Assembly: GCA_041392835.1 (NCBI GenBank)
Contig: JAWKLF010000001.1
Location: 744,001 to 808,000 of the forward strand
DNA from: OLB11 sp041392835
GTDB lineage: Bacteria; Bacteroidota; Bacteroidia; Chitinophagales; Chitinophagaceae
Length of the DNA stretch: 64,000 nt
Direction: 5' to 3'
Part shown: one piece after another, positions 43,852 through 51,422 of the stretch
Layout: each line of letters starts with the position of its first letter
Position numbering within the stretch: the first letter of the stretch is position 1
Made by a program: the position numbers and the translations under genes
Notes under the pieces: generated by a model
Told to the model about the DNA's origin: nothing
Databases searched by the model: none
What the model saw: only the letters and a program-made list of their open reading frames with translations

Positions 43852-44553
43852 CTAATAGCTATTTTTTTTCTTGTAACGAGTGAATTTGTTGTTTCTATTG
43901 GCACCGCCATTATTGTTGTTATAGCGATTGTTTTTGTTTCTACTTTGCGATTTAGATAATTGGTCGCCAAAAAACTTTTTCATATTTGGAACTATAGCAC
44001 TTTCGCTTATATCTACCCATTCGCTAAAACGAGTTCCAGGTTCATACACTAACTTGCCCTTGCTCATCAGCAGAAGCTCATCTTTTATCATGTCATCGTG
44101 TATATTTTCTTTGTGCCAATTGTTATAGGCTACTTTCATAAACAAGGCCAGTACCATAATAAAACCATTTCTTTTTTCTTCATCTTCTTCTTTCATGGCA
44201 TGTTCAAAAAGTACTTCAAAATTTTTTCCAAAATGATTCCATTTGATTTTGTTTTTTGGATAATGAAGTGGTTTGGGTTTTTCTTGTTTTTGCTCCTTTG
44301 TAGGCAGTGGATAAGGGCTTTGTACATCCAATTCATAGTCTGCTATCAAAAAAAGATGATCCCAGAATTTATGTTTATAATCTTCACTATTTTTTAAAGA
44401 AGGATTAAGTGTAGCCATTATTTCAATAATGCTTTCGGCATTACGTTGTCGAGCTTCTTTATCTTCTATTGTTTTAAGATATTTTATCATGTTGTGAACA
44501 CTTCTGCCATATTCTTTAATACGCAAATGCTCACGTGTAGTATTGTATTCCAT
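43852..44553 (-). CDS. DUF4290-family protein
   Basis: A 233-residue cytosolic protein of the Bacteroidota-specific DUF4290 family, with no known function. The typical opening is YNTTREHLRIKEYGRSVHNM, followed by a helical core (MATLNPSLKNSEDYKHKFWD). The C-terminal tail is low-complexity and basic, with many Asn (RNKNNRYNNNNGGANRNN and RYKKKNSY), which suggests nucleic acid or ribosome contact. It leads the unit with murA 69 nt downstream, an arrangement common in this phylum. Confidence 0.87.
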   Translation of the reverse strand: MEYNTTREHLRIKEYGRSVHNMIKYLKTIEDKEARQRNAESIIEIMATLNPSLKNSEDYKHKFWDHLFLIADYELDVQSPYPLPTKEQKQEKPKPLHYPKNKIKWNHFGKNFEVLFEHAMKEEDEEKRNGFIMVLALFMKVAYNNWHKENIHDDMIKDELLLMSKGKLVYEPGTRFSEWVDISESAIVPNMKKFFGDQLSKSQSRNKNNRYNNNNGGANRNNKFTRYKKKNSY

Positions 44554-44700
44554 GTCAATATATAAATTGAAAAAAAGTATTTATTTAGGCTTTAAAAAGC
44601 GAATATTGCTAACTAAAATATAAAGCAAATATAAGCGTATTATCCAATCAATCAAATATTATTCAAAGGCCTATGTGCCACCTTGATTTTTCTGTACAAC

Positions 44701-46599
44701 TTATTCTAGTATTAATTTTTCGCTTATAGCTTCGTCATTGTCTATAAGTTGAATATAATAAAGACCACGAGGTACATTTTTTAAATCAAAGTATAGACTG
44801 TTTTCGCCCCATTGGCTAATAGTTTCTTGACTTGCTATTTTTTGGTGCAATTGGTTATATATGATTCCTTTAATAGAACTATTGCCTGCGCTCCAAAATG
44901 ATATTTTCATTTTATCTTGAGCCGGATTGGGCGATATAGTTAGTTTGGGTTTTTGCACTTCGTTTTGCTGCAATGGATCTATTTTAAAATTGTTTGCACT
45001 AGTACTTATGGTCATGGTGTAGCACTGAGATGTACTAAAGGCACCATTGTATCCATATACATATGCTATATAAGTGCCTCCAGTAGTAGCCAAGTTATAT
45101 TTAATCAATTCATTGGTGTTTCCTGCATTCATAGATGAGCCTATCAATTGATTGCTACCTTTATATAATTTCAATTCGTAGTCGTAAGGCAAATTACTAA
45201 GTTCTATTTGCACTTTGGGGCTATTGCTTGTTGTAGTAAAAGTAAAATAATCAAAGTCTGTTGTGCTACCTATCATAGATTGTATGCTTGCATTGTTAGC
45301 TATGCTTTGTGCTGTAGCTCTTGTATTATTGGGCTCGAAGCTGTTAGTACATGTTACTGCATTGAGTGTAGTAAAATTAGATGAGGCAGTATATGAGCTT
45401 GTGTTTGAAGTACAAACACTTTGTATTTGTACCTCGTAGGCAGTATTGCTGTTTAATCCACTAATTAGTTTACTGGTGGTAGTGCTTGTGCTTGTAAGCC
45501 ATGTAGTAGAGCCTATAGGTCTATACCTTATTGTATAGCTTGTAGCAAAAGGAGCAGCAGTCCAGTTGATGTTGGCACTACTACTTGTAATACTTGAAAT
45601 AGTGATACTTGTAGGCGCATTGCAAGAGAGCGACACACAGCCTGGCGATGAAAGTAAAGAAACTCGAGCACCAGTAGTAGCAAATAAGGCATCCATGCGT
45701 GCTTTTTGTCCTGCTGTAAACATATACATACAGGCATCGTCTACATAGTCCATATAGTTCATAAATAAATCTCCGTTGGGTCCGTTTGAGCATGAAACAG
45801 AAGGATAGGTAGGGCAACCATAATTTTCATCTGCTTGATTGGGTGTATCATTTACTTGGTCTGAACCGCTACACGAAGTGCCATCGTCGCCCCATATATG
45901 ATAGAGATTGAGCCAATGGCCAATTTCGTGAGTAGCTGTTCTGCCTTTATTAAAAGGTGCAGTAGCGGTACCAATACTGCCAAAATATAAGTAATCGCAC
46001 ACAACGCCATCGGTAGAAGCCGGACCGCCAGGAAACTGTGCATAGCCCAGCAAACCGCCACTTAAGTCGCAAACCCAAATATTCAAATAATTATTTCTAT
46101 TCCAGATATTAGAACCACCAGTGGCGTCAAACTTTACATTGTCATTAGTACTAAATGAAGTAGATGTAGTACTTTTTCGAACAATGCCAGTAGTAGGTGC
46201 CCCATTTGGATCTTGCTGGGCAAGGCAAAACTCTATTTCACAGTCGGCCACCAAACCCTGAAACACAGCTGGAGTACTTGTCCAATCAGCATTTAATTTT
46301 CTAAAGTCGGCGTTTAGAATATCTATTTGAGATTGTATCTGAGCATCTGAAATATTTTCAGCATTGGTATTGTAAACCACATGTACCACTACTGGTATGG
46401 TTTTCAAAACTCTTTTTTTGAGATGTGGTTTATTGATATAGTCTTCGGTTTGTAGCTCTATCAAGGCTCTATTTTTTTGATAGGTACTATCTATTCCTAT
46501 CAAGTGATTGTGATGTGCCATAGTGCCACAGGTTCGTTGTGACCATATAGTATGAGCAGTAACAAAAAGAAGAAAAAAAGTAAAAACGAAATATTTCAT
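44701..46599 (-). CDS. Secreted M43-family (pappalysin-like) zinc metalloprotease with T9SS domain
   Basis: A 632-residue multi-domain protease. It has a signal peptide (ending AHTIWS), a propeptide and then the catalytic domain with the extended zinc motif HEIGHWLNLYH and a Met-turn (FMNYMDYVDDAC). A fibronectin type III-like domain follows (~330-410: APTSITISSITSSSANINWT), then a pre-peptidase C-terminal domain (EPNNTRATAQSIANNAS) and a type A T9SS sorting domain (LTISPNPAQDKMKISF to KLILE). It should be exported by the type IX system and cut extracellular proteins. Upstream, a hairpin and two direct repeats at 46665-46738 may control it. Confidence 0.92.
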   Translation of the reverse strand: MKYFVFTFFLLFVTAHTIWSQRTCGTMAHHNHLIGIDSTYQKNRALIELQTEDYINKPHLKKRVLKTIPVVVHVVYNTNAENISDAQIQSQIDILNADFRKLNADWTSTPAVFQGLVADCEIEFCLAQQDPNGAPTTGIVRKSTTSTSFSTNDNVKFDATGGSNIWNRNNYLNIWVCDLSGGLLGYAQFPGGPASTDGVVCDYLYFGSIGTATAPFNKGRTATHEIGHWLNLYHIWGDDGTSCSGSDQVNDTPNQADENYGCPTYPSVSCSNGPNGDLFMNYMDYVDDACMYMFTAGQKARMDALFATTGARVSLLSSPGCVSLSCNAPTSITISSITSSSANINWTAAPFATSYTIRYRPIGSTTWLTSTSTTTSKLISGLNSNTAYEVQIQSVCTSNTSSYTASSNFTTLNAVTCTNSFEPNNTRATAQSIANNASIQSMIGSTTDFDYFTFTTTSNSPKVQIELSNLPYDYELKLYKGSNQLIGSSMNAGNTNELIKYNLATTGGTYIAYVYGYNGAFSTSQCYTMTISTSANNFKIDPLQQNEVQKPKLTISPNPAQDKMKISFWSAGNSSIKGIIYNQLHQKIASQETISQWGENSLYFDLKNVPRGLYYIQLIDNDEAISEKLILE

Positions 46600-46664
46600 A
46601 TTGTAGTTTTTAAAAAGAAAAAATGCTTGTTTTTAAGTGTGTTTATATCGATATTACTGATGAT

Positions 46665-46684
46665 CAGACCAATTTTTTGGTCTG
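46665..46684. repeat. Inverted repeat upstream of the M43 protease gene
   Basis: CAGACCAA and its complement TTGGTCTG are separated by TTTT, making a perfect 8-bp hairpin. It lies 66 nt before the protease start codon and may be an operator or part of its leader. Confidence 0.5.
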
Positions 46685-46738
46685 TTACAGTCGTATAATC
46701 GGTATTATTGTTCTGTTACAGCAATATAATCCGAATTA
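46681..46738. repeat. Two 27-nt direct repeats spaced 31 nt apart
   Basis: Copies at 46681-46707 and 46712-46738 both start TCTGTTACAG, share TATAATC in the middle and match at 22 of 27 positions. The 31-nt period is about three DNA turns, as expected for a regulator that binds two sites on one face. The first copy overlaps the hairpin at 46665-46684. Confidence 0.5.
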
Positions 46739-46771
46739 CATATTAAAGATACGATTATTGTGCCAAAATAA

Positions 46772-46800
46772 AAAAAAGAGGATAGTACATCCTCTTTTTT
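46772..46800. terminator. Hairpin terminator of the cytochrome oxidase genes
   Basis: AAAAAAGAGGAT (46772-46783) pairs with ATCCTCTTTTTT (46789-46800) around the loop AGTAC. It lies 17 nt after the stop of the minus-strand gene at 46818, with a T-run on either strand. Confidence 0.85.
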
Positions 46801-46817
46801 GATTGAAAAAAAATAAT

Positions 46818-47207
46818 TTATCGTATAGTAAAATGATTATTAATCCAAAGCCAAAATGAGCCATCCCAAAGAAAGGCAAGGATAAACCAAAAGAATAAAG
46901 TAAGCGGAATCAATATAGATGAAATCATATTTTTTAATTCATCGCCTAAGTGCATAAACACTTTTACGATATAGGCCGCTTTGAATAGTGTAAGGGCTAT
47001 AAAAAAAGTATTGATTAACCATTTTGGCATGCCTGTAGAGGTGCCATAAAGTCCAAGTATGACTTCTACTATAGTAACTATGGCTAAAATGCCTGTTACC
47101 GTCCATATTTTTTTTACTTTGGCTTTGCTTGAACTAGAGTTTTTGTCCTCTACGTGGTGTATGTTGTATAGTCTGGATTGGTCTGATTCGTAATCGCTAA
47201 AATGCAT
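46818..47207 (-). CDS. Cytochrome c oxidase subunit IV family protein
   Basis: A 129-residue small membrane subunit of a caa3-type heme-copper oxidase. Three transmembrane helices are seen: IWTVTGILAIVTIVEVILGL, WLINTFFIALTLFKAAYIVK (then VFMHLGDE, the conserved His-containing motif) and ISSILIPLTLFFWFILAFLW. The cytoplasmic N-terminus is hydrophilic (SDYESDQSRLYNIHHVED). It follows the second subunit III gene by 44 nt. It is the last gene before the hairpin terminator. Confidence 0.9.
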   Translation of the reverse strand: MHFSDYESDQSRLYNIHHVEDKNSSSSKAKVKKIWTVTGILAIVTIVEVILGLYGTSTGMPKWLINTFFIALTLFKAAYIVKVFMHLGDELKNMISSILIPLTLFFWFILAFLWDGSFWLWINNHFTIR

Positions 47208-47251
47208 AGAATATAATATTTTTAGTATAAAAGATTAAATATGTTGAAAAA

Positions 47252-47986
47252 TTATAATAGATAAAAACAAGTAAATACAAATACCCAAACCAAATCCACA
47301 AAGTGCCAGTAAAGACCAACTTTTTCGACCATTTCGTAGTGTCCTCTTTTTTCATAGGTGCCATTTATGGTATTGAGAAGTATAATGATGTTTAATACCA
47401 CACCTGAAGCCACGTGTGCGCCATGGAAACCAGTAATAGTAAAGAAGAAATTAAAAAATTTGTGGGCTGCATCGGCACCTTCTTTAGCCAACAAGGCAGC
47501 ATCGGTATGATGGTTGAAATAGTGCTTTAAGGGTTCCATATCGGCACCCGGTCTGTAAGAGCCCCACCATGCACCATGATGGTAAAGGTGTGTCCACTCC
47601 CAAGCCTGACATGCTAAGAAGGCAATACCGCCTATTATGGTCCATATCATCCATTTAATGACGCCTTGCTTGTCTCTACAATGACCCGCATGCACTGCCA
47701 ATACCATAGTAACCGAAGAAAGGATTAATATAAATGTCATTAAGCTTACAAATGCCATGGGAGCACCACCATTGGGAGCAAACCAAGGAAAAGAAGCAAA
47801 TACTAAGTTGGGATCGGGCCATAGGGCACTAAAAAAACGGGTAGTACCATAAGAAATAAGAAATGCACCAAAGGTAAAGGCATCACTCATTAAAAAGTAC
47901 CACATCATTACTTTGCCATAGCTAAGATTGAAAGGGCTTTGACCACCTCCCCATAATTTCTTTTTGTCAACTGCAACTGAACTCAT
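47252..47986 (-). CDS. Cytochrome c oxidase subunit III (second copy of pair)
   Basis: A 244-residue subunit III-like membrane protein. The start at 47986 (MSSVAVDKKKLWGGG) was preferred over the upstream frame to 48043, which overlaps the previous gene. Motifs: WYFLMSDAFTFGAFLISYG, then WEWTHLYHHGAWWGSYRPG, ITGFHGAHVASGVVLNII and a final WHFVDLVWVFVFTCFYLL, all typical of heme-copper oxidase subunit III. Two adjacent subunit III genes are normal in Bacteroidota oxidase loci. The start lies 11 nt after the stop of the upstream copy, so they are co-transcribed. Subunits I and II are not in the window. Confidence 0.92.
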   Translation of the reverse strand: MSSVAVDKKKLWGGGQSPFNLSYGKVMMWYFLMSDAFTFGAFLISYGTTRFFSALWPDPNLVFASFPWFAPNGGAPMAFVSLMTFILILSSVTMVLAVHAGHCRDKQGVIKWMIWTIIGGIAFLACQAWEWTHLYHHGAWWGSYRPGADMEPLKHYFNHHTDAALLAKEGADAAHKFFNFFFTITGFHGAHVASGVVLNIIILLNTINGTYEKRGHYEMVEKVGLYWHFVDLVWVFVFTCFYLL

Positions 47987-47997
47987 TGTATAGTGTA

Positions 47998-48579
47998 TTA
48001 AAATTTTTGATTGTAAAGAAAAAAGAAAAACAAATATATCCAAAGCACATCAACAAAATGCCAATAGGTGGCTAAAATTTCTAAGCCTTTGCTTGAATAT
48101 ACTTTTGTATTTTTTTTAAAATGAAGCAATAAATAGGTAATAAGTATAGCGATCACGCCTCCTAACATGTGCAATAAGTGCACAAAAGTAATGACATAAA
48201 TAAAACTACCAGAAACACCTTCGCTGCTGCTTGCAAGGGTAATGCCTGAAAAGTGCATGTCATAAAAACCCCAAAATTGAAGTATCATAAAGGCCAAACC
48301 TAATAAAGCAGTAAGCCCAAAATACAATTTATAGGATTGCATTTTTCGTTTTTTGAATTGATTTACAGCAAAATACATCGTTATACTACTCAATACTATA
48401 ACAAATGTAGAAATCCAAAACGCTTTAGGCATAGTAAATAGTAGCCAGTTACCTTGTGCTTTTCGAACCATAAAGGCACTTGTCCAGCCAGCAAACATCA
48501 TAATGATGCTACCAATTGCAATCCACATAAGCAATTTATGCGGATGTATTTTTTGACGTTGAGTTGTTAGTGCAGTCAT
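47998..48579 (-). CDS. Cytochrome c oxidase subunit III (first copy of pair)
   Basis: A 193-residue five-helix subunit III homologue. Motifs: HKLLMWIAIGSIIMMFAGW at the N-terminus, VITFVHLLHMLGGVIAILIT and the terminal ATYWHFVDVLWIYLFFFFLY. It is shorter than the second copy, as usual for the first of the two subunit III genes. The unit then runs subunit III, subunit III, subunit IV on the minus strand. It contributes to proton-pumping terminal oxidase assembly in the inner membrane. The tRNA-Ser gene lies divergently 158 nt away. Confidence 0.92.
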   Translation of the reverse strand: MTALTTQRQKIHPHKLLMWIAIGSIIMMFAGWTSAFMVRKAQGNWLLFTMPKAFWISTFVIVLSSITMYFAVNQFKKRKMQSYKLYFGLTALLGLAFMILQFWGFYDMHFSGITLASSSEGVSGSFIYVITFVHLLHMLGGVIAILITYLLLHFKKNTKVYSSKGLEILATYWHFVDVLWIYLFFFFLYNQKF

Positions 48580-48737
48580 GCGATAATCTTAAAAAAGGCT
48601 AAGGATTGGCAAAATTAAGGACTCTATGTTTAGTTTCATAAAAAAAACATAAGAAAAAAGAGGATATCAATAAATAAAAGGGCATAAACATAGTTTACCC
48701 CAATTTCTTATTACATTCGCATTCCCAAAAAAATCAG

Positions 48738-48824
48738 GGAGAGTTGCTCGAGTGGTTGAAGAGGCACGCCTGGAAAGTGTGTATGCGGGAAACCGTATCA
48801 AGAGTTCGAATCTCTTACTCTCCG
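48738..48824 (+). tRNA. tRNA-Ser (anticodon GGA)
   Basis: A class II tRNA of 87 nt with acceptor stem GGAGAGT paired with ACTCTCC and discriminator G at 48824. The anticodon arm CACGC-CTGGAAA-GTGTG gives anticodon GGA at 48772-48774. A long variable arm follows (TATGCGGGAAACCGTA), then the T-arm with GTTCGAATC. CCA is not encoded. An AT-rich promoter region lies upstream. Confidence 0.95.
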
Positions 48825-49024
48825 CATTTTTTTAATAAAGTAAAAATATACTTGATTAGTAAAAAAGTTTGCTTTATACCCTTTCATAATCTCATAGGCC
48901 TTTTATTTTTTATCAAACCAATTTAGCAGTAGTAACATAATAATAAGATAGGTAACTTTATCTATTGAAATTGTTGTAAATTTTAATTAAATTTACTTTC
49001 GTAAAAGGAATATGCTGAAAGCGC

Positions 49025-50629
49025 ATGAAAAATTACAAAAAGCAATATGAACTCACCAACCACTTGGGCAATGTGATGGCCGTAGTAAGCGACAAAGTAG
49101 TAGAAGAAGAAGACCCTACTACAGCCAGCTATAGCAATGCATCCTATGCCAACTTAGCAACACCGGCAGTAGCCACCCAAAGCACCAGCCTCAAGGCTGC
49201 CTACGACTATTACCCCTTTGGTATGCTCATGCCTTACCGCTTTTACGAAGATAAAACAAAGGAATGCGCACCGCTTACCGTTACTAAATACGAAACCAAG
49301 TGGACAGGCATATTTAACGAACCAATGACCCAACCCACAGAGCACCCCATAGCCATGACCAACAATCCTACTATAAGCATAGACCCCGACTTAGGCACTA
49401 CCTTTACACCCCAAAACCCCTCAGCAGAAATGATGGTGGCCCTAAGCCTAAGCAATATAGAAGCCAATAGATTGGTACGCGTGCAGCTACATATAGATAA
49501 TGCCTCTGCGCAAGACCTCATAGTAGAACTAAAACAACACCTACAAGGCGATGAGTGGGCTATACTGGCCAACACCTCGGTAAGCAACACGGCAGATATA
49601 GACATTAGTGGTGAAGCCGTAAACAACAACGATGTACAGATATCGCTACGAGTAGCTGGGGGCCGCATGACACTCAAAAACGCATTGGGCCATAGACAAG
49701 ACTTTGAAGTAAGCACCTCCACCCAAGTACTCTGCTCCTACGACCCCGACTTTGCAGACGATTACCGTTTCGGGTTTAATGGTAAAGAAAAAGATAACGA
49801 AGTAATGGGAGAGGGAAACTTCCAAGATTATGGCTTAAGGATGTACAATACAAGACTTGGTAGATTCATAAGTGAAGACCCTTTGACCGCAAAGTTTCCA
49901 ATGTTAACTCCATACCAGTTTGCCTCAAATACGCCAATAATGGCAATTGATTTGGATGGGGCTGAAGCAATGTATGTTCATGGTACATTTTCTGATCCCA
50001 GTACTTGGAATACAGCATTTATAAAAAAAATGAATCATGCTACTGGTTGGGATAAAAAGGCAAATGGTTCGTTCACTTGGAAATGGTCTGGAGGGAATAG
50101 TATGTATGCAAGGAGAACCGCAGCTTTTGCTTTGGTAAGTTGGTTAAATAGCGATAAAAATCCCCATAGAGATGCAAAGCACGTAACCCTTATTGGTCAT
50201 AGTCATGGGGGAAATGTAAATAAAATAGCAAAAAATATTTTAGAGGATATGGGTTGGAAAGTTGATATGGTAAATGTTGAAACTCCACAACGAAGTGATA
50301 TTCAAAGTAATTCTAACAGCAACGGGGTGTATTTAAATTTCTACAGCACTGGAGATGTAGTTCAGTGGGGAGGTGCAGTCTTTCAACCAGGTGAAAATGG
50401 GCGAAGAATTGACCCTAAAGCAGATGACAATAATAAGTTGCCTGATGGAGGATTAATTTCTGATGGTTTAGGTCATAGTCTACATAATAATGAAAAATGT
50501 GAGGAACAAATTATTAAGCAAACAGAAGATGCATTTAATAAAGAGGCTCAACCTCCTTTGGAAAGCAAACCACTTCCTCAATCTACTTCACCATATCAAG
50601 TAAAAGCTAAAGATGCAAATGGAGGATGA
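49025..50629 (+). CDS. Orphan Rhs C-terminal tip with a predicted alpha/beta-hydrolase (lipase-like) toxin
   Basis: A 534-residue protein with the end of an Rhs shell and no repeat body. It starts inside the conserved QYELTNHLGNVMAVVSDK motif, and a stop codon lies just upstream (49016), so the rest of the Rhs gene is missing. The Rhs core reads YRFGFNGKEKDNEV, YGLRMYNTRLGRFISEDP and YQFASNTPIMAIDLDGAE (~250-315). The variable tip (~316-534) has a hydrolase-type start MYVHGTFSDPSTW, nucleophile elbow VTLIGHSHGG (Ser393), Asp444 (STGDVVQW) and His484 (GLGHSLHN), in the order of a serine lipase triad. A lipid-targeting toxin is inferred. The next gene overlaps by 4 nt (ATGA). No signal peptide or secretion domain is visible. 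Confidence 0.82.
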   Translation: MKNYKKQYELTNHLGNVMAVVSDKVVEEEDPTTASYSNASYANLATPAVATQSTSLKAAYDYYPFGMLMPYRFYEDKTKECAPLTVTKYETKWTGIFNEPMTQPTEHPIAMTNNPTISIDPDLGTTFTPQNPSAEMMVALSLSNIEANRLVRVQLHIDNASAQDLIVELKQHLQGDEWAILANTSVSNTADIDISGEAVNNNDVQISLRVAGGRMTLKNALGHRQDFEVSTSTQVLCSYDPDFADDYRFGFNGKEKDNEVMGEGNFQDYGLRMYNTRLGRFISEDPLTAKFPMLTPYQFASNTPIMAIDLDGAEAMYVHGTFSDPSTWNTAFIKKMNHATGWDKKANGSFTWKWSGGNSMYARRTAAFALVSWLNSDKNPHRDAKHVTLIGHSHGGNVNKIAKNILEDMGWKVDMVNVETPQRSDIQSNSNSNGVYLNFYSTGDVVQWGGAVFQPGENGRRIDPKADDNNKLPDGGLISDGLGHSLHNNEKCEEQIIKQTEDAFNKEAQPPLESKPLPQSTSPYQVKAKDANGG

Positions 50630-50973
50630 GAAATTTAATTATACATTTTGTCATTGGTAGTTTTTATACTGCAATTATCGCATACTATGGCATGTCGGTT
50701 CGAGATGCAGGCGATTTGATAATGCTTATATTATTTGTATTTTTTGCATTGCTACACTTGTTGCTAATAATAATTTTGAAGAGGTTTAAAATATCCTTTG
50801 TACAAGAAAATTCTATTTTAGGCTGGGGTTTAGGAATCATCCTTTTTATTATAGTGTATTCCGTTCTCGTTAAAAGCAAAACAAACCAAAGTTTTGAAGC
50901 AAAACCTGCACTAGGATATGGGTTTAATTCTAGAATTTTATCCAAACAACCGACCGTTAAAAAGGAGCAGTAG
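50626..50973 (+). CDS. Small membrane protein, candidate immunity protein
   Basis: A 115-residue protein with three hydrophobic segments: IIHFVIGSFYTAIIAYYGM, LIMLILFVFFALLHLLLIII and WGLGIILFIIVYSVLVKS. A basic tail follows. Its ATG overlaps the Rhs-tip stop (ATGA, 4 nt) and is preceded by a GGAGG ribosome site, so the two are translationally coupled. Toxin tips of Rhs proteins are normally followed by their immunity gene. A membrane immunity protein fits a lipid-degrading toxin that acts at the membrane. I recognise no family. Immunity function is inferred from position alone. Confidence 0.7.
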   Translation: MRNLIIHFVIGSFYTAIIAYYGMSVRDAGDLIMLILFVFFALLHLLLIIILKRFKISFVQENSILGWGLGIILFIIVYSVLVKSKTNQSFEAKPALGYGFNSRILSKQPTVKKEQ

Positions 50974-51072
50974 TTGTTCGGCAATGTGATACGATAAAAA
51001 GTATAAAAATGTGTTGCAATTAAATTGATAGATAGGTATAAACGAAACGTATTTATTTTGTAACCCCGTCTG

Positions 51073-51254
51073 GCGCAAGAATAAGCGCGAAAACTGGCGC
51101 AGGAATCCCGATGAGGCATACGGGACAGGTGAGGCGTAGGTAAGTGCGTTGGCTTCCTGTGCCCATATAGAAAAATATTATTAACTTGCATTTTAATGAG
51201 CACAAAATATAAATTCCACTCGCTCAAGAATAAGCACAAACACTGGCGTAGGAA
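51073..51254. repeat. Pair of diverged 33-nt direct repeats
   Basis: Copies at 51073-51105 and 51222-51254 share CAAGAATAAGC and ACTGGCG with AGGAA at the end; 28 of 33 positions match. The first copy also contains the internal repeats CTGGCGCA and the inverted pair GCGC...GCGC. Origin is unknown. Confidence 0.6.
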
Positions 51255-51298
51255 AAGGAAAATTCATTATGAGATTACACATATAATGCGGATAAAAG

Positions 51299-51391
51299 AT
51301 ATTAATTTTGATGTAAAATGAAAAGTGAATGTTTTCAAATTATCAATCAGGAATCGAAGCGCAGTGTCCCGAGACGGAGACACGGCGGGGA
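51299..51391 (+). repeat. 93-bp direct repeat with hairpin, copy A
   Basis: This copy matches 53415-53507 at 91 of 93 positions without gaps, in the same orientation. It contains a hairpin at 51364-51383 (GTGTC with GACAC, plus CC with GG). The differences from copy B fall in the hairpin loop region. It lies just beyond the stop of the minus-strand beta-helix gene. Confidence 0.85.
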
Positions 51392-51422
51392 AAAAATAAA
51401 GTTTCGATAACGAAATTTTCTA

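Larger units (their letters stand above)
50974..51422. other. Non-coding region with structured repeats after the Rhs cassette
   Basis: About 450 nt without a gene. It holds two diverged copies of a 33-nt sequence (51073-51105 and 51222-51254) and a possible insertion-sequence end (TATAATGCGGATAA at 51282-51295). It also holds the first 93-bp repeat with a hairpin (51299-51391). Short inverted pairs are seen in the first part (for example CCCG near 51107 with CGGG near 51121). Confidence 0.65.

Noticed and set aside
48744..48926. Small plus-strand open frame over the tRNA region
   Set aside because: It lies across the tRNA-Ser(GGA) gene, whose folding is unambiguous; the frame is accidental.
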